Shown piece after piece: positions 34,265 to 42,731 of a stretch of 64,000 bases of DNA (its first letter is position 1; every line of letters begins with the position of its first letter). The position numbers and the translations under genes are program-made. The notes under the pieces are model-generated. The model was not told the origin of the DNA, did not search any database, and saw only the letters and a list, made by a program, of their open reading frames with translations. Origin of the DNA: Gemmata palustris (GTDB lineage: Bacteria > Planctomycetota > Planctomycetia > Gemmatales > Gemmataceae). Location: the NCBI RefSeq assembly GCF_017939745.1, contig NZ_JAGKQQ010000001.1, positions 496,001 through 560,000 of the forward strand, written 5' to 3'.

Positions 34265-35791
34265 ATGGTTCCGAACACGCGCCGGGAATTTCTCGCCGAC
34301 GTCGGTCGCGGGATGCTGGTCGCCAGCCTCGGTTCGGCCGTCGCCACCGACCTCGGGCTCGCCCCGGCGTCCGCCGCCGAAGGCGCTGAGGCGCTCGATT
34401 TCGGCAAACTAGAGCCGCTCGCCGCGCTGCTCCAGGACACGCCCACCAGCAAGCTGATGCAGGTGTTAGTGGCGAAACTGAAAGACGGGATTGACCTCCG
34501 CACGCTGGTCGCGGCCGGGTCGCTCGCCAACGCCCGGGAGTTCGGCGGCAAGCACTACGAGGGCTACCACACCTTCATGGCGCTCGCGCCCGCGTTCGAG
34601 ATGTCGAAGGAACTGCCCGAAGCCCAGCGCGCCCTCCCCGTGCTCAAGGTGCTCTACCGCAACGCGACCCACATTCAGGCGAAGGGCGGGCGCAAAAACG
34701 AGGTGCTGCACCCGGTCAAAGCGACCCCCGCGCCCGCGGGGAAGGTCGGCGGGGAAGTGCTACAGGAACTGACCCGCAAGAACGACCCGGCCACGGCCGA
34801 AGGGGTGTTCGCGGCTCTCGCGCACGATAGCGCCGATGATGCCTTCAACCACGTCATGTACTGTGTCGCGGATGACGTGAACGTTCACCGCGTGGTGCTC
34901 GCGTGGCGCTCGTGGGCGATGCTCGACTTCACGGGCAAGGAGCACGCGCACACGCTGCTCCGCCAGTCGGTGCTCTTCTGCTGCAACGAGAACCGAGTGG
35001 GTAAGCCGAGTGCCATCCAGACGCAACTGCCGAAACTGATGGACCAGTACAAACTGGCCGGGAAGAAGCCGGGCACGCGCGCCGGTGACGATGCGTGGGT
35101 GGAGGCGCTCGCGAAAGTGGTGTACGCGGACGGGCGCGATAAGGCTGCTGATGCGGTGGCCGCGGCACTCGCGGAAGGGTTCGCGCCCGCATCAATCAGC
35201 GACGCGATCAACCTCGCCGCGAACCAGCTCCTCCTCAACGACCCGGGTCGCACCCGCGCGGACGGCGCCAAGCAACTCGGGAGCGTTCACGGCGATTCGG
35301 TCGGCCTGCACGCTTCGGACGCTGCGAATGCGTGGAGAAATATCGCGAACGTGAGCAACGCGCGGAACACCTTCGCGGCGCTGATCGTGGGCGCGTACCA
35401 CACGGCCGGTCAGAACGGCAATCAACTGAAGGAACCGTTCCACACTTCGGAACTGGAAAAGATCAAGACGACGGACGCGAAGGCGCTGCTCCAACAAACC
35501 GAGGACGCGATCCGGGCCGGGAACCAGGCGGTCGCCGCGGCCGTCGCACAGAAGTACGGTGCGGCCGGGCACCCGGCGCGGGCACTGCTCGACGTACTCA
35601 TTCGGTACGGGGTGAGTGAGGACGGCGCGCTGCACGCCGAGAAGTATTACCGCACCGCGACCGAGGAGTTCGGCGTCACGCGGGCCGCCTTCAAATGGCG
35701 TCAATTGGTCGCGCTGGCGCGCGTGACGGCCAGCGAATTCGGCAAACCGGCCCCCGGTTTGGACGAGGCGAAGCGCCTCCTGAATGCCTGA
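34265..35791 (+). CDS. Tat-exported hypothetical protein
   Basis: 508 residues. The N-terminus is a Tat signal: TRREFLADVGRGMLV followed by a moderately hydrophobic stretch and an ASAA-type cleavage region, indicating export of a folded, cofactor-containing protein. The mature part is Ala-rich and helical, and contains His-rich segments (HYEGYHTFMAL, HDSADDAFNHVMYCVADDVN) that could bind metal. I do not recognise a named family. It follows the kinase by 87 bp in the same direction but no operon evidence exists. A 23+ bp hairpin lies 18 bp after the stop. Confidence 0.82.
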   Translation: MVPNTRREFLADVGRGMLVASLGSAVATDLGLAPASAAEGAEALDFGKLEPLAALLQDTPTSKLMQVLVAKLKDGIDLRTLVAAGSLANAREFGGKHYEGYHTFMALAPAFEMSKELPEAQRALPVLKVLYRNATHIQAKGGRKNEVLHPVKATPAPAGKVGGEVLQELTRKNDPATAEGVFAALAHDSADDAFNHVMYCVADDVNVHRVVLAWRSWAMLDFTGKEHAHTLLRQSVLFCCNENRVGKPSAIQTQLPKLMDQYKLAGKKPGTRAGDDAWVEALAKVVYADGRDKAADAVAAALAEGFAPASISDAINLAANQLLLNDPGRTRADGAKQLGSVHGDSVGLHASDAANAWRNIANVSNARNTFAALIVGAYHTAGQNGNQLKEPFHTSELEKIKTTDAKALLQQTEDAIRAGNQAVAAAVAQKYGAAGHPARALLDVLIRYGVSEDGALHAEKYYRTATEEFGVTRAAFKWRQLVALARVTASEFGKPAPGLDEAKRLLNA

Positions 35792-35808
35792 TACTGCTGT
35801 AAAGTAGC

Positions 35809-35889
35809 TTCAAAAGTCGCCGTCCTTCGTCTTCCCGCGCTCCGAACAGAAGGAGTTACGCTGGAGGATGAAGGGCGGCGACTTTTGAA
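35809..35889 (+). repeat. large imperfect palindrome / stem-loop after the Tat gene
   Basis: Arms 35809-35831 and 35867-35889 pair over 23 positions with only two G-U pairs, and four more pairs continue inward (one more G-U) to give about 27 bp; an inner CTCC/GGAG helix lies in the loop. The left arm begins TTCAAAAGTCGCC and the right arm ends GGCGACTTTTGAA. No T-tract follows. It could be a transcription terminator of the Tat gene, an unannotated RNA, or the remnant of a MITE-like element. Confidence 0.6.
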
Positions 35890-35997
35890 CCATAAAGGCT
35901 TTCGCCGCGGCGATTGATGAGGTATCCTGGGGCACCTGCACTCCCCGCGCCGATGGGTTTAGCCGTCGGCCCCTTCAATTGCTGGAACTGTTCAACG

Positions 35998-38976
35998 ATG
36001 TGTTACCCGTCGCGCTGGGTCGTCGCGTTCGTTGGTCTGCTCGGGAGCGTCGCGAACGGGCGCGGGGCGGACCCGACGGACCACTTTGAGGCGAAGGTGC
36101 GGCCGGTTCTGATTCAGCACTGCACCAAGTGCCACGGCGCGGAGAAGCAGAAAGGCGGTTTGCGCCTCGACACCAAAGCCGGTTGGCAAGCGGGCGGCGA
36201 CACCGGCCCGACACTCGTGCCCGGCAAGCCCGCCGAGAGCCTGCTTATTAAGGCGCTGCGCGGTGCGGACGGCGTTGCGCAAATGCCGCCGAACGGGAAA
36301 CTGACCGCGGCGGAGATCGCTGCGCTCGAGCAGTGGGTGAAGGACGGGGCCATCGACCCGCGTGCCGCCGGCCCCGCGCGCCTCGGCGGGGTGACCGCCG
36401 CGGAAGCGAAAGAGTGGTGGTCGTTTCGGCCCGTGACGCGCCCGCCGGTGCCGAGCAGTGCTGGCACGAATCCCATTGATGCGTTCGTTCAGGCGAAACT
36501 CGCGGGGCAGAAATTAACTCTCTCCCCACCGGCCGACAAGCGAACCCTCATTCGCCGGACGACCTACGACCTGACTGGTCTTCCCGCCACGACCGAGGAA
36601 ATCGAAGCATTCCTGAAGGACACGTCACCCGAAGCGTTCGCCAAAGTCGTGGACCGGCTGCTCGCGTCGCCGGCTTACGGTGAGCGGTGGGGCCGGCACT
36701 GGCTCGATCTCGTGCGCTACGCGGACACCGCGGGCGAAAACAGCGATCACCCGCTCCCGCACGCCTGGCGCTACCGGAACTGGGTGATTGACGCGGTCAA
36801 CCGCGACGTGCCCTACGACGAGTTCCTCCGGGACCAACTCGCGGGGGACATCGTCGCGGCGCGCAGCCCCAACGAGAAATACGCTCCGCGCGTGGTCGCG
36901 ACCGGGTTCCTCGCGCTCGCCCGGCGCTTCGGGCACGATATCGATAAAGACGTCCACCTCACATACGAGGACACGATCGACACCGTGGGCAAAGCCTTCC
37001 TCGGGCTCACGATCGGTTGCGCCCGGTGCCACGATCACAAGTACGACGCGATCACCGCGAAGGATTATTACGCGCTCTACGGCATCTTCGACAGCACGAA
37101 GTTCGCGTTCCCGGGGTGCGAACCGCAGCAGCTCCCGCGCGACCTCGTTCCGCTGATGCCGCCCGCGGAATGGGACCGCGTGGTGAAGCCCTACAAGGGC
37201 AAGCTCGCGAGCGTGGACGTGCGGCTCGCACAACTGCGTACCGAGCAGACCGAGTTGGCGCGGGCGCTGAAGACCCGCGCTACCACCCTGGGAAGTCTGC
37301 TCGCGAAGGGGGAGATCGCCGACGGCAGCGAACAGCCGTTCGACAAACTGCCGGCCGTGATTGATGTGCGGGCCGGTCAGTTCCTTCAACTCTCGGTGAC
37401 GCCGCTGAAGAACCACGGCGCCGATTCGACGCTCATCGAATGGGACATCACCGAGATCGGTGGCAAGGAACGCCGATGGAACCTCACCGCCGACGTGCTC
37501 GACGACCTGCTCGCGGCGAACCCGCACGCGGACGCGCACGGCAACAAGCGCGTGTGGTGGTTCCTCGACACCCGCGACGGGCCGCTCCCGCTGCCGGAAG
37601 CCGCACGCGACCTCTCGGGTAAGCCCGGTCTGCACGCCTGGCGCAACGGCGACACGCCCTCGGTATTCGCGAACTCGTCGAAAGAACCCGTGTCCGTTTG
37701 GACCAAACTCCCGGCGCGATCAGTGTTCGTTCACCCCGGGCCGAACGGGAACGTGGCGGTGGGGTGGCTGTGTCCCATTGACGGCAAAGTGCGCATTACC
37801 GGGCGCGTGAAGGACGCGCACCCCGGCGGACCGGACGGCGTCGGCTGGATGCTCGAACAGTTCCCGGGAGAAGTTGGTGCGGATCTACTCTCCCTGGCGA
37901 CGAAGTCCGAAAAGCTTCAGGCGCTCGAGCGCGAGCGGGCCGCGCTGGTCGCGTCCGCACCGACCCAGGACGTCGCGTTCGCGGTCGCGGAAGCGACCCC
38001 GCACGATGCGAAACTCCACCTCCGCGGTGACCCAGAAAAGCCCGGCCCGGTCGTTCCGCGGCGCTGGCTCGAAGTGTTCGGCGGTGAGTTGCTCCCCGCG
38101 AAAGCTGGGAGCGGCCGGCTCGAACTTGCGGGCTGGATCGCGTCGAAGAACAACCCACTCACGGCCCGCGTGATGGTGAACCGCGTCTGGCTGCACCACT
38201 TCGGGCGCGGGCTGGTGAAGACCCCGAACGACTTCGGCACGCGCGGGAGCGCGCCGACGCACCCGGAACTGCTCGACTGGCTCGCGAGCGAATTCGTTGA
38301 AGGAAACTGGAGCGTGAAGGCACTCCACCGCCGAATCATGCTCTCGGCAACGTACCAGCAAGCCAGTGCGATGCGGCCCGACGGGGCCAAGGTTGATGCG
38401 AACAACGACCTGTACTGGCGCTTCGATCGGCGCCGGTTGAGCGGTGAGGAGTTGCGCGATTCGCTCCTCACCGCGAGTGGGCAACTCGACCGCAAGTCGG
38501 GCGGCGCGCACCCGTTCCCGCCCGAAGCGAGCTGGAGCTATTCACAGCACGTTCCGTTCAGCACCTTCTACGATTCCGACAAGCGGAGCGTGTACCTCAT
38601 TAGCGTGCGCAACCGCCGGCACCCGTTCCTCGGGCTCTTCGACGGCGCGGACCCGAACGCGACCACCCCGCAGCGCCAGGACACCACCGTTCCGACGCAG
38701 GCGCTCTACTTCCTCAACGACCCGTTCTTCCACGCCCAAGCGGACAAAGTCACCGCCCGTGCGCTGGCGAAGCCCGAAGCGACGCGGCTCGACGAACTGT
38801 TCCGCGCCGCGTTTCAGCGTGTGCCCACCGCGAAAGAACGCGAGGCTGCTGCGGCCTTCTTGATGCGATACACGACCGCAGTCACCGACACCCCGGCCGC
38901 CGATCGCACGAAGGCAGCGTGGGCCGCACTCACGCGCATCCTGCTGGCGAGCAACGAATTCCTCTATTTGGACTGA
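35998..38976 (+). CDS. planctomycete cytochrome protein (PSCyt1-DUF1549-DUF1553)
   Basis: 992 residues. Signal peptide 1-23 (ANGRGA). A PSCyt1 domain begins around residue 30 with the haem motif CTKCH (42-46). DUF1549 (about 140-340, including the conserved GLPxTx[20 protein letters not shown] motif) is followed by a spacer and DUF1553 (about 680-960, with [15 protein letters not shown] and LLDWLA). This architecture is almost restricted to planctomycetes and related phyla and its role in polymer degradation or electron transfer is debated. The start at 35998 was chosen because the signal peptide begins there; two in-frame upstream starts give no better signal. Two bases separate its stop from the DUF1501 start. 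Confidence 0.9.
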   Translation: MCYPSRWVVAFVGLLGSVANGRGADPTDHFEAKVRPVLIQHCTKCHGAEKQKGGLRLDTKAGWQAGGDTGPTLVPGKPAESLLIKALRGADGVAQMPPNGKLTAAEIAALEQWVKDGAIDPRAAGPARLGGVTAAEAKEWWSFRPVTRPPVPSSAGTNPIDAFVQAKLAGQKLTLSPPADKRTLIRRTTYDLTGLPATTEEIEAFLKDTSPEAFAKVVDRLLASPAYGERWGRHWLDLVRYADTAGENSDHPLPHAWRYRNWVIDAVNRDVPYDEFLRDQLAGDIVAARSPNEKYAPRVVATGFLALARRFGHDIDKDVHLTYEDTIDTVGKAFLGLTIGCARCHDHKYDAITAKDYYALYGIFDSTKFAFPGCEPQQLPRDLVPLMPPAEWDRVVKPYKGKLASVDVRLAQLRTEQTELARALKTRATTLGSLLAKGEIADGSEQPFDKLPAVIDVRAGQFLQLSVTPLKNHGADSTLIEWDITEIGGKERRWNLTADVLDDLLAANPHADAHGNKRVWWFLDTRDGPLPLPEAARDLSGKPGLHAWRNGDTPSVFANSSKEPVSVWTKLPARSVFVHPGPNGNVAVGWLCPIDGKVRITGRVKDAHPGGPDGVGWMLEQFPGEVGADLLSLATKSEKLQALERERAALVASAPTQDVAFAVAEATPHDAKLHLRGDPEKPGPVVPRRWLEVFGGELLPAKAGSGRLELAGWIASKNNPLTARVMVNRVWLHHFGRGLVKTPNDFGTRGSAPTHPELLDWLASEFVEGNWSVKALHRRIMLSATYQQASAMRPDGAKVDANNDLYWRFDRRRLSGEELRDSLLTASGQLDRKSGGAHPFPPEASWSYSQHVPFSTFYDSDKRSVYLISVRNRRHPFLGLFDGADPNATTPQRQDTTVPTQALYFLNDPFFHAQADKVTARALAKPEATRLDELFRAAFQRVPTAKEREAAAAFLMRYTTAVTDTPAADRTKAAWAALTRILLASNEFLYLD

Positions 38977-38978
38977 AC

Positions 38979-40370
38979 ATGCACTCTCCTACTCGCCGCG
39001 GATTCGTGCAGTCGGCCGTGGCCGGTTCGCTCCTCATGCCCGGTATCATCAGTGAACTTCTCGCGAACGACGCGGCCGACCCGCTCGCGCCCAAGAAGCC
39101 GCACTTCGCTCCGAAGGCCAAGGCGGTCATCTTCCTGTTCATGAGCGGCGGCGTGTCGCACGTCGATTCGTTCGACCCGAAGCCGAAACTCACCGCGAAC
39201 CACGGCAAGACGGTCACACTCGACCACCCGGAAACGCGCAACCGGCCCGGGTACGAGAAGCTGTTTCTCAAGCAGCCGAACTGGAAGTTCGCCCCGCGCG
39301 GCAAGAGCGGGATCGAAACGAGCGACCTGTTCCCGCATCTGGCGAAGCAGATCGACGACATTGCGCTCGTCCGCTCGATGCACACGAGTCACTCGAACCA
39401 CTACAACGCGACGCTCGGGATGCACACCGGCTCGTTCACGGTCGCGCGGCCGAGCATCGGCTCGTGGATGAGCTACGGCCTCGGTACCTCGAACCGGAAC
39501 CTGCCGTCATTCCTCGTGCTCGCGCCGCAGATGCCTTACGCGGGCACGCAGGTGTGGGCCTCGGACTTCCTCCCCGGCGCGCACCAGGGCACGCGGGTGA
39601 TACCGGGCACGGAGCCGATCGCGAACCTCAAACGGCGCGTCCCCACCGCCCAGCGCCAGGAGCTCGAACTGGATGCGCTCAAGGCGTTCAACGAGGAGCA
39701 CCAGAGCACGCGCGCGGACGATCCGAATCTCGCGGCGCGCATCAAGTCCTTCGAGACGGCCGCGGGGATGCAGTCCGAAATGCCCGCGGCCCTGGATTTG
39801 TCGAAGGAAACGGACGAAACGCTCGCGCTCTACGGGCTGAAGCGCGGGCAGCAGGAGGGGTTCGGCTGGCAGTGCCTCGTCGCCCGGCGGTTGGTCGAGC
39901 GCGGCGTGCGGTTCGTGGAGCTGATCCACACCGGGTCGAGCGCGAACTGGGACTCGCACGGGAACATGGCCGATCACGGCCGGCTGGCCCAGCAGGTCGA
40001 TCAGCCGATGGCGGGCCTGATGAGCGACCTGAAGCGCCTCGGGCTGTTCGACGACGTGCTCGTTGTGTGGACGACGGAGTTCGGGCGCACGCCGTTCAAC
40101 AACACCGCGGACAACCCCGGGCGCGAGCACCACAACTGGGCGTTCAGCTCGTGGCTGGCCGGGGCCGGGGTCAAGCGCGGCGTCGCTTACGGCGCGACCG
40201 ACGAGCACGGGATCAAGCCCGTCGAGAAGCCGGTTCACGTCCACGACTTCCACGCGACGATTCTCCACCTCATGGGCATCAACCACGAGAAGTTGACGTA
40301 CCGGCACGCGGGCCGCGACTACCGCCTCACGGACGTCGAGGGCGAAGTGGTGAAGGGCGTACTGTCCTGA
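38979..40370 (+). CDS. DUF1501 protein with Tat signal
   Basis: 463 residues. N-terminal Tat motif TRRGFVQSAVAGSLLM. The rest matches DUF1501 (sulfatase-like alkaline phosphatase fold): FLFMSGGVSHVDSFDPKP near the start (metal ligands Asp, His), NWDSHGNM, TTEFGRTPF, REHHNWAFS and GATDEHG. It regularly pairs with the DUF1549/1553 cytochrome directly upstream, here just 2 bp apart, suggesting co-translation and joint export. The phosphatase-fold metal ligands appear intact, but no substrate is known. ATG at 38979, inside an open frame that begins earlier; the upstream start lacks a signal. Confidence 0.9.
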   Translation: MHSPTRRGFVQSAVAGSLLMPGIISELLANDAADPLAPKKPHFAPKAKAVIFLFMSGGVSHVDSFDPKPKLTANHGKTVTLDHPETRNRPGYEKLFLKQPNWKFAPRGKSGIETSDLFPHLAKQIDDIALVRSMHTSHSNHYNATLGMHTGSFTVARPSIGSWMSYGLGTSNRNLPSFLVLAPQMPYAGTQVWASDFLPGAHQGTRVIPGTEPIANLKRRVPTAQRQELELDALKAFNEEHQSTRADDPNLAARIKSFETAAGMQSEMPAALDLSKETDETLALYGLKRGQQEGFGWQCLVARRLVERGVRFVELIHTGSSANWDSHGNMADHGRLAQQVDQPMAGLMSDLKRLGLFDDVLVVWTTEFGRTPFNNTADNPGREHHNWAFSSWLAGAGVKRGVAYGATDEHGIKPVEKPVHVHDFHATILHLMGINHEKLTYRHAGRDYRLTDVEGEVVKGVLS

Positions 40371-40400
40371 TGAGCCCCAGTTGGTACGATCGCTAACACC

Positions 40401-41798
40401 ATGCCGTTCACTCACACCGTTCGCGGCGAAAGATTCGCTTTTGCCGACTTGCGAGAGTTGCTCGCGAAGGCCAACGAGCTGAAGTCCGGCGACGTGCTCG
40501 CGGGGCTCGCGGCCCGGTCCGAGCGCGAGCGCGTCGCGGCCAAACTCGCGCTCGCGGATGTGCCGCTTTCGGCCATCGTCGAAGACCCCGTCATCAGCCC
40601 GGACGCGGACGACGTCTCCAAACTCATTCTCGACACGCACGACCGAGAGGCGTTCGCGCGCATCCGCTCGCTGACGGTGGGTGCGTTCCGCGAGTTCTTG
40701 CTGGACGAAACTACCACGGGAGAAACGCTCCGCGGGTTGAAGTGGGGCGTTTTGCCGGAAGTGGCCGCCGCGGTCGCGAAGTTGATGGGCAACAAGGAAC
40801 TCGTGTTCGTCGCGTCGAAGATTCGCAACGTGACGCGGTGCCGGAACACGATGGGCGGGCCGGGCGTGTTCGGCGTCCGCGTGCAGCCGAACCACCCGAC
40901 CGACGACCTCGCGGGCATTCTGGTGAGCGCGGTCGACGGCCTCGCCTACGGGTGCGGCGACGCCATGATCGGCGTGAACCCCGCGACCGATTCCGTTGAA
41001 ACCGTTTCTGCGGTCCTCCACCTGTTGGACCGCCTCATCACGAAGCTCGGGGCGCCGACGCAGGCGTGCTGTCTCGCGCACATCACCACGCAACTCGCGG
41101 CCCTCGAGCGCGGCGCGCCGGTCGATCTCCTCTTTCAGTCGGTCGCGGGAACGCAGGCGGCGAACCGGAGTTTCGGCGTCACGCTCGCGATGCTGAAGGA
41201 GGGTCGGGAGCGCGTGCTCGAGTCGCACCGCCGGCGCGACGTGAATTGGGCCGGCGATCAGGTGATGTACTTCGAGACGGGGCAGGGGAGCGCTCTGTCT
41301 GCGGAAGCGCATCACGGCGTGGATCAACTCACACTGGAGGCCCGCGCCCAGGCGGTCGCCCGCGCCTTTGATCCGTTCCTGGTGAACACCGTGGTCGGGT
41401 TCATCGGCCCCGAGTACCTCGCGGACGAACGGCAGATCATCCGCGCCGGACTCGAGGATCACTTCGTGGGGAAGTTACTCGGCCTGCCGATGGGCGTGGA
41501 CGTGTGCTACACCAACCACGCCGACGCGGACCAGAACTCGGCCGATAACCTGCTGCTCTTACTCGCCGCAGCCGGGTGCAACTACATCATGGGCGTGCCG
41601 TGTACTGATGACGTGATGCTGAACTATCAGTCCACCAGTTTCCACGACGCCGCGCTCGTGCGGAGCCTGTTCGGACTGCACCCCGCGCCGGAGTTCCGCG
41701 CGTGGCTCGAGACCTACGGCCTCACGCGCGACGGGAAGTTGACGAGCGGCGAGCGCCCGGCACTGTTGGGAAGCGTTACCAAGATACTTGCGGAGTGA
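40401..41798 (+). CDS. eutB: ethanolamine ammonia-lyase large subunit
   Basis: 465 residues, close to the usual 450-470. The sequence follows EutB throughout: FADLRELLAKANELKSGD, LADVPLS near 50, NVTRCRNTMGGPGVFGVRVQPNHPTDD in the middle, GCGDAMIGVNPATD, FFETGQGS-like FETGQGSALSAEAHHG, and a CYTNHADADQN metal/cofactor-region motif. EutB with EutC forms the adenosylcobalamin-dependent enzyme that converts ethanolamine to acetaldehyde and ammonia. A eutC gene would normally follow at once; none is present in the following 400 bp or elsewhere in the window. It starts 30 bp after the DUF1501 stop. Confidence 0.95.
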   Translation: MPFTHTVRGERFAFADLRELLAKANELKSGDVLAGLAARSERERVAAKLALADVPLSAIVEDPVISPDADDVSKLILDTHDREAFARIRSLTVGAFREFLLDETTTGETLRGLKWGVLPEVAAAVAKLMGNKELVFVASKIRNVTRCRNTMGGPGVFGVRVQPNHPTDDLAGILVSAVDGLAYGCGDAMIGVNPATDSVETVSAVLHLLDRLITKLGAPTQACCLAHITTQLAALERGAPVDLLFQSVAGTQAANRSFGVTLAMLKEGRERVLESHRRRDVNWAGDQVMYFETGQGSALSAEAHHGVDQLTLEARAQAVARAFDPFLVNTVVGFIGPEYLADERQIIRAGLEDHFVGKLLGLPMGVDVCYTNHADADQNSADNLLLLLAAAGCNYIMGVPCTDDVMLNYQSTSFHDAALVRSLFGLHPAPEFRAWLETYGLTRDGKLTSGERPALLGSVTKILAE

Positions 41799-41853
41799 AG
41801 GTGTGGACTCGTTACGAGAAGATCCGAAAGTCGATGTGCCTACAAAAAAAGCG

Positions 41854-41900
41854 CCCCGCGTTGTTGTGGCAGCCTCTCCCTCTGCCACAACAACGCGGGG
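41854..41900. terminator. 19-bp perfect hairpin after eutB
   Basis: Arms 41854-41872 and 41882-41900 are exact reverse complements over 19 bp (CCCCGCGTTGTTGTGGCAG on the left). The loop is CCTCTCCCT. On the minus strand it is followed by GCGC and seven T residues, an excellent terminator; on the plus strand only TGTTTGCTT follows, weaker. It can therefore act in both directions. Confidence 0.65.
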
Positions 41901-41919
41901 TGTTTGCTTCAGAAAGCGA

Positions 41920-41961
41920 CTCATCGTGCAGAATGCCTCTCCCCTCATCCTGCACGATGAG
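41920..41961. repeat. second stem-loop, same loop motif
   Basis: Arms CTCATCGTGCAG (41920-41931) and CTGCACGATGAG (41950-41961), 12 bp perfect, with a longer imperfect extension. The loop contains GCCTCTCCC, also found across the loop of the preceding hairpin. No gene is associated with the element. Confidence 0.55.
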
Positions 41962-42151
41962 CCACTTCTTTAGTACCAGCAAGTAAAGCACGCCTCGCGC
42001 CAATTTCGAGCACCAGCCAGGGACTTGTCCCAAGTCCTTGATTCGCCGATATTTTAGTTTGGTATTTTTCTCTCAGAGTGTCGCTGCGATTTCGTTGCCT
42101 GCGCGATTTGCGCGCACTTTGGAATTTGGGTGCCAGTAATAGCGTCACCGA
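41962..42151. other. AT-richer gap before the REC gene
   Basis: Lower GC than the surroundings; it contains a short T-rich run near 42050-42070. Apart from the hairpins and the promoter described separately, I see no gene between 41799 and 42214. Confidence 0.3.
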
Positions 42152-42180
42152 TTGAGATTCTGCTTCCTGAGCAGTATACT
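42152..42180 (+). promoter_or_regulatory. sigma70-type promoter of REC-only gene
   Basis: TTGAGA (42152-42157), 17-nt spacer, TATACT (42175-42180). Transcription would start near 42187, leaving a 28-nt leader that contains GGAGGT before the ATG at 42215. Confidence 0.65.
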
Positions 42181-42214
42181 CGCCGCACACGGATCTTGAT
42201 TGTTGGAGGTGCCC

Positions 42215-42631
42215 ATGACTGCAACGGACCTCGTTCACCGTCCGCTCGGTGGGGCGCGTGTATTGGTCGCGGAGGGCGACGCGGACGATTCCGTTGTTCT
42301 TACCGCGGTCCTGCGTCTGAACGGATTCGATGCACGTGAAGCCCGGACCGCGGAAGCCGCATTGAAGGCGACGTCCGAAACCCGCCCGTCGGTACTGGTG
42401 GTCGATCTAGATCTGCCCGATCAGGACGGCTGCGCGCTTATTCGCCGGGTGCTCCGGCTGCCCAATCCGCCGGCCGTCGTCGTGGTCACCGCGCACACTG
42501 CAGAAAGCGTTCGTCGTGCGGCCACGGCCGCAGGTGCATCCGCGTTCTTGTTGAAGCCGGCCGATCCGGTCGAACTCGCGAAGTTGGTCGGGCAGTTGAG
42601 TGAGGAGCAGTTGAGCCGCAAGACCGGGTGA
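42215..42631 (+). CDS. single-domain REC response regulator
   Basis: 138 residues. A REC fold: acidic residues Glu20/Asp22 (AEGDAD), phospho-acceptor Asp64 (VVDLDLPDQDG), Thr (VVTAHT) and Lys114 (FLLKPADP). There is no output domain, so it is a CheY/Spo0F-like phosphoryl carrier or a sink. Start chosen for GGAGGT 4 nt upstream. No kinase is adjacent; the 25-31 kb kinases or others in the genome could be its partners. It faces the CotH gene across a 12-bp hairpin. Confidence 0.88.
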   Translation: MTATDLVHRPLGGARVLVAEGDADDSVVLTAVLRLNGFDAREARTAEAALKATSETRPSVLVVDLDLPDQDGCALIRRVLRLPNPPAVVVVTAHTAESVRRAATAAGASAFLLKPADPVELAKLVGQLSEEQLSRKTG

Positions 42632-42687
42632 GTGCGTTCATTCATCCGGGGCAAGCATTACGCGGTGAAAGTGCATTCACAACGAGA

Positions 42688-42724
42688 GGGGCGTTCGGGC
42701 CGTCATCCGCGCCCCGAACGCCCC
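42688..42724. terminator. hairpin between convergent REC and CotH genes
   Basis: GGGGCGTTCGGG (42688-42699) and CCCGAACGCCCC (42713-42724), 12-bp perfect stem with a 13-nt loop. No T-tract on either side. Confidence 0.5.
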
Positions 42725-42731
42725 GAGCAAA

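Noticed and set aside
39507-41462. 651-codon minus-strand frame
   Set aside because: Opposite the DUF1501 and eutB genes; no plausible start or family.
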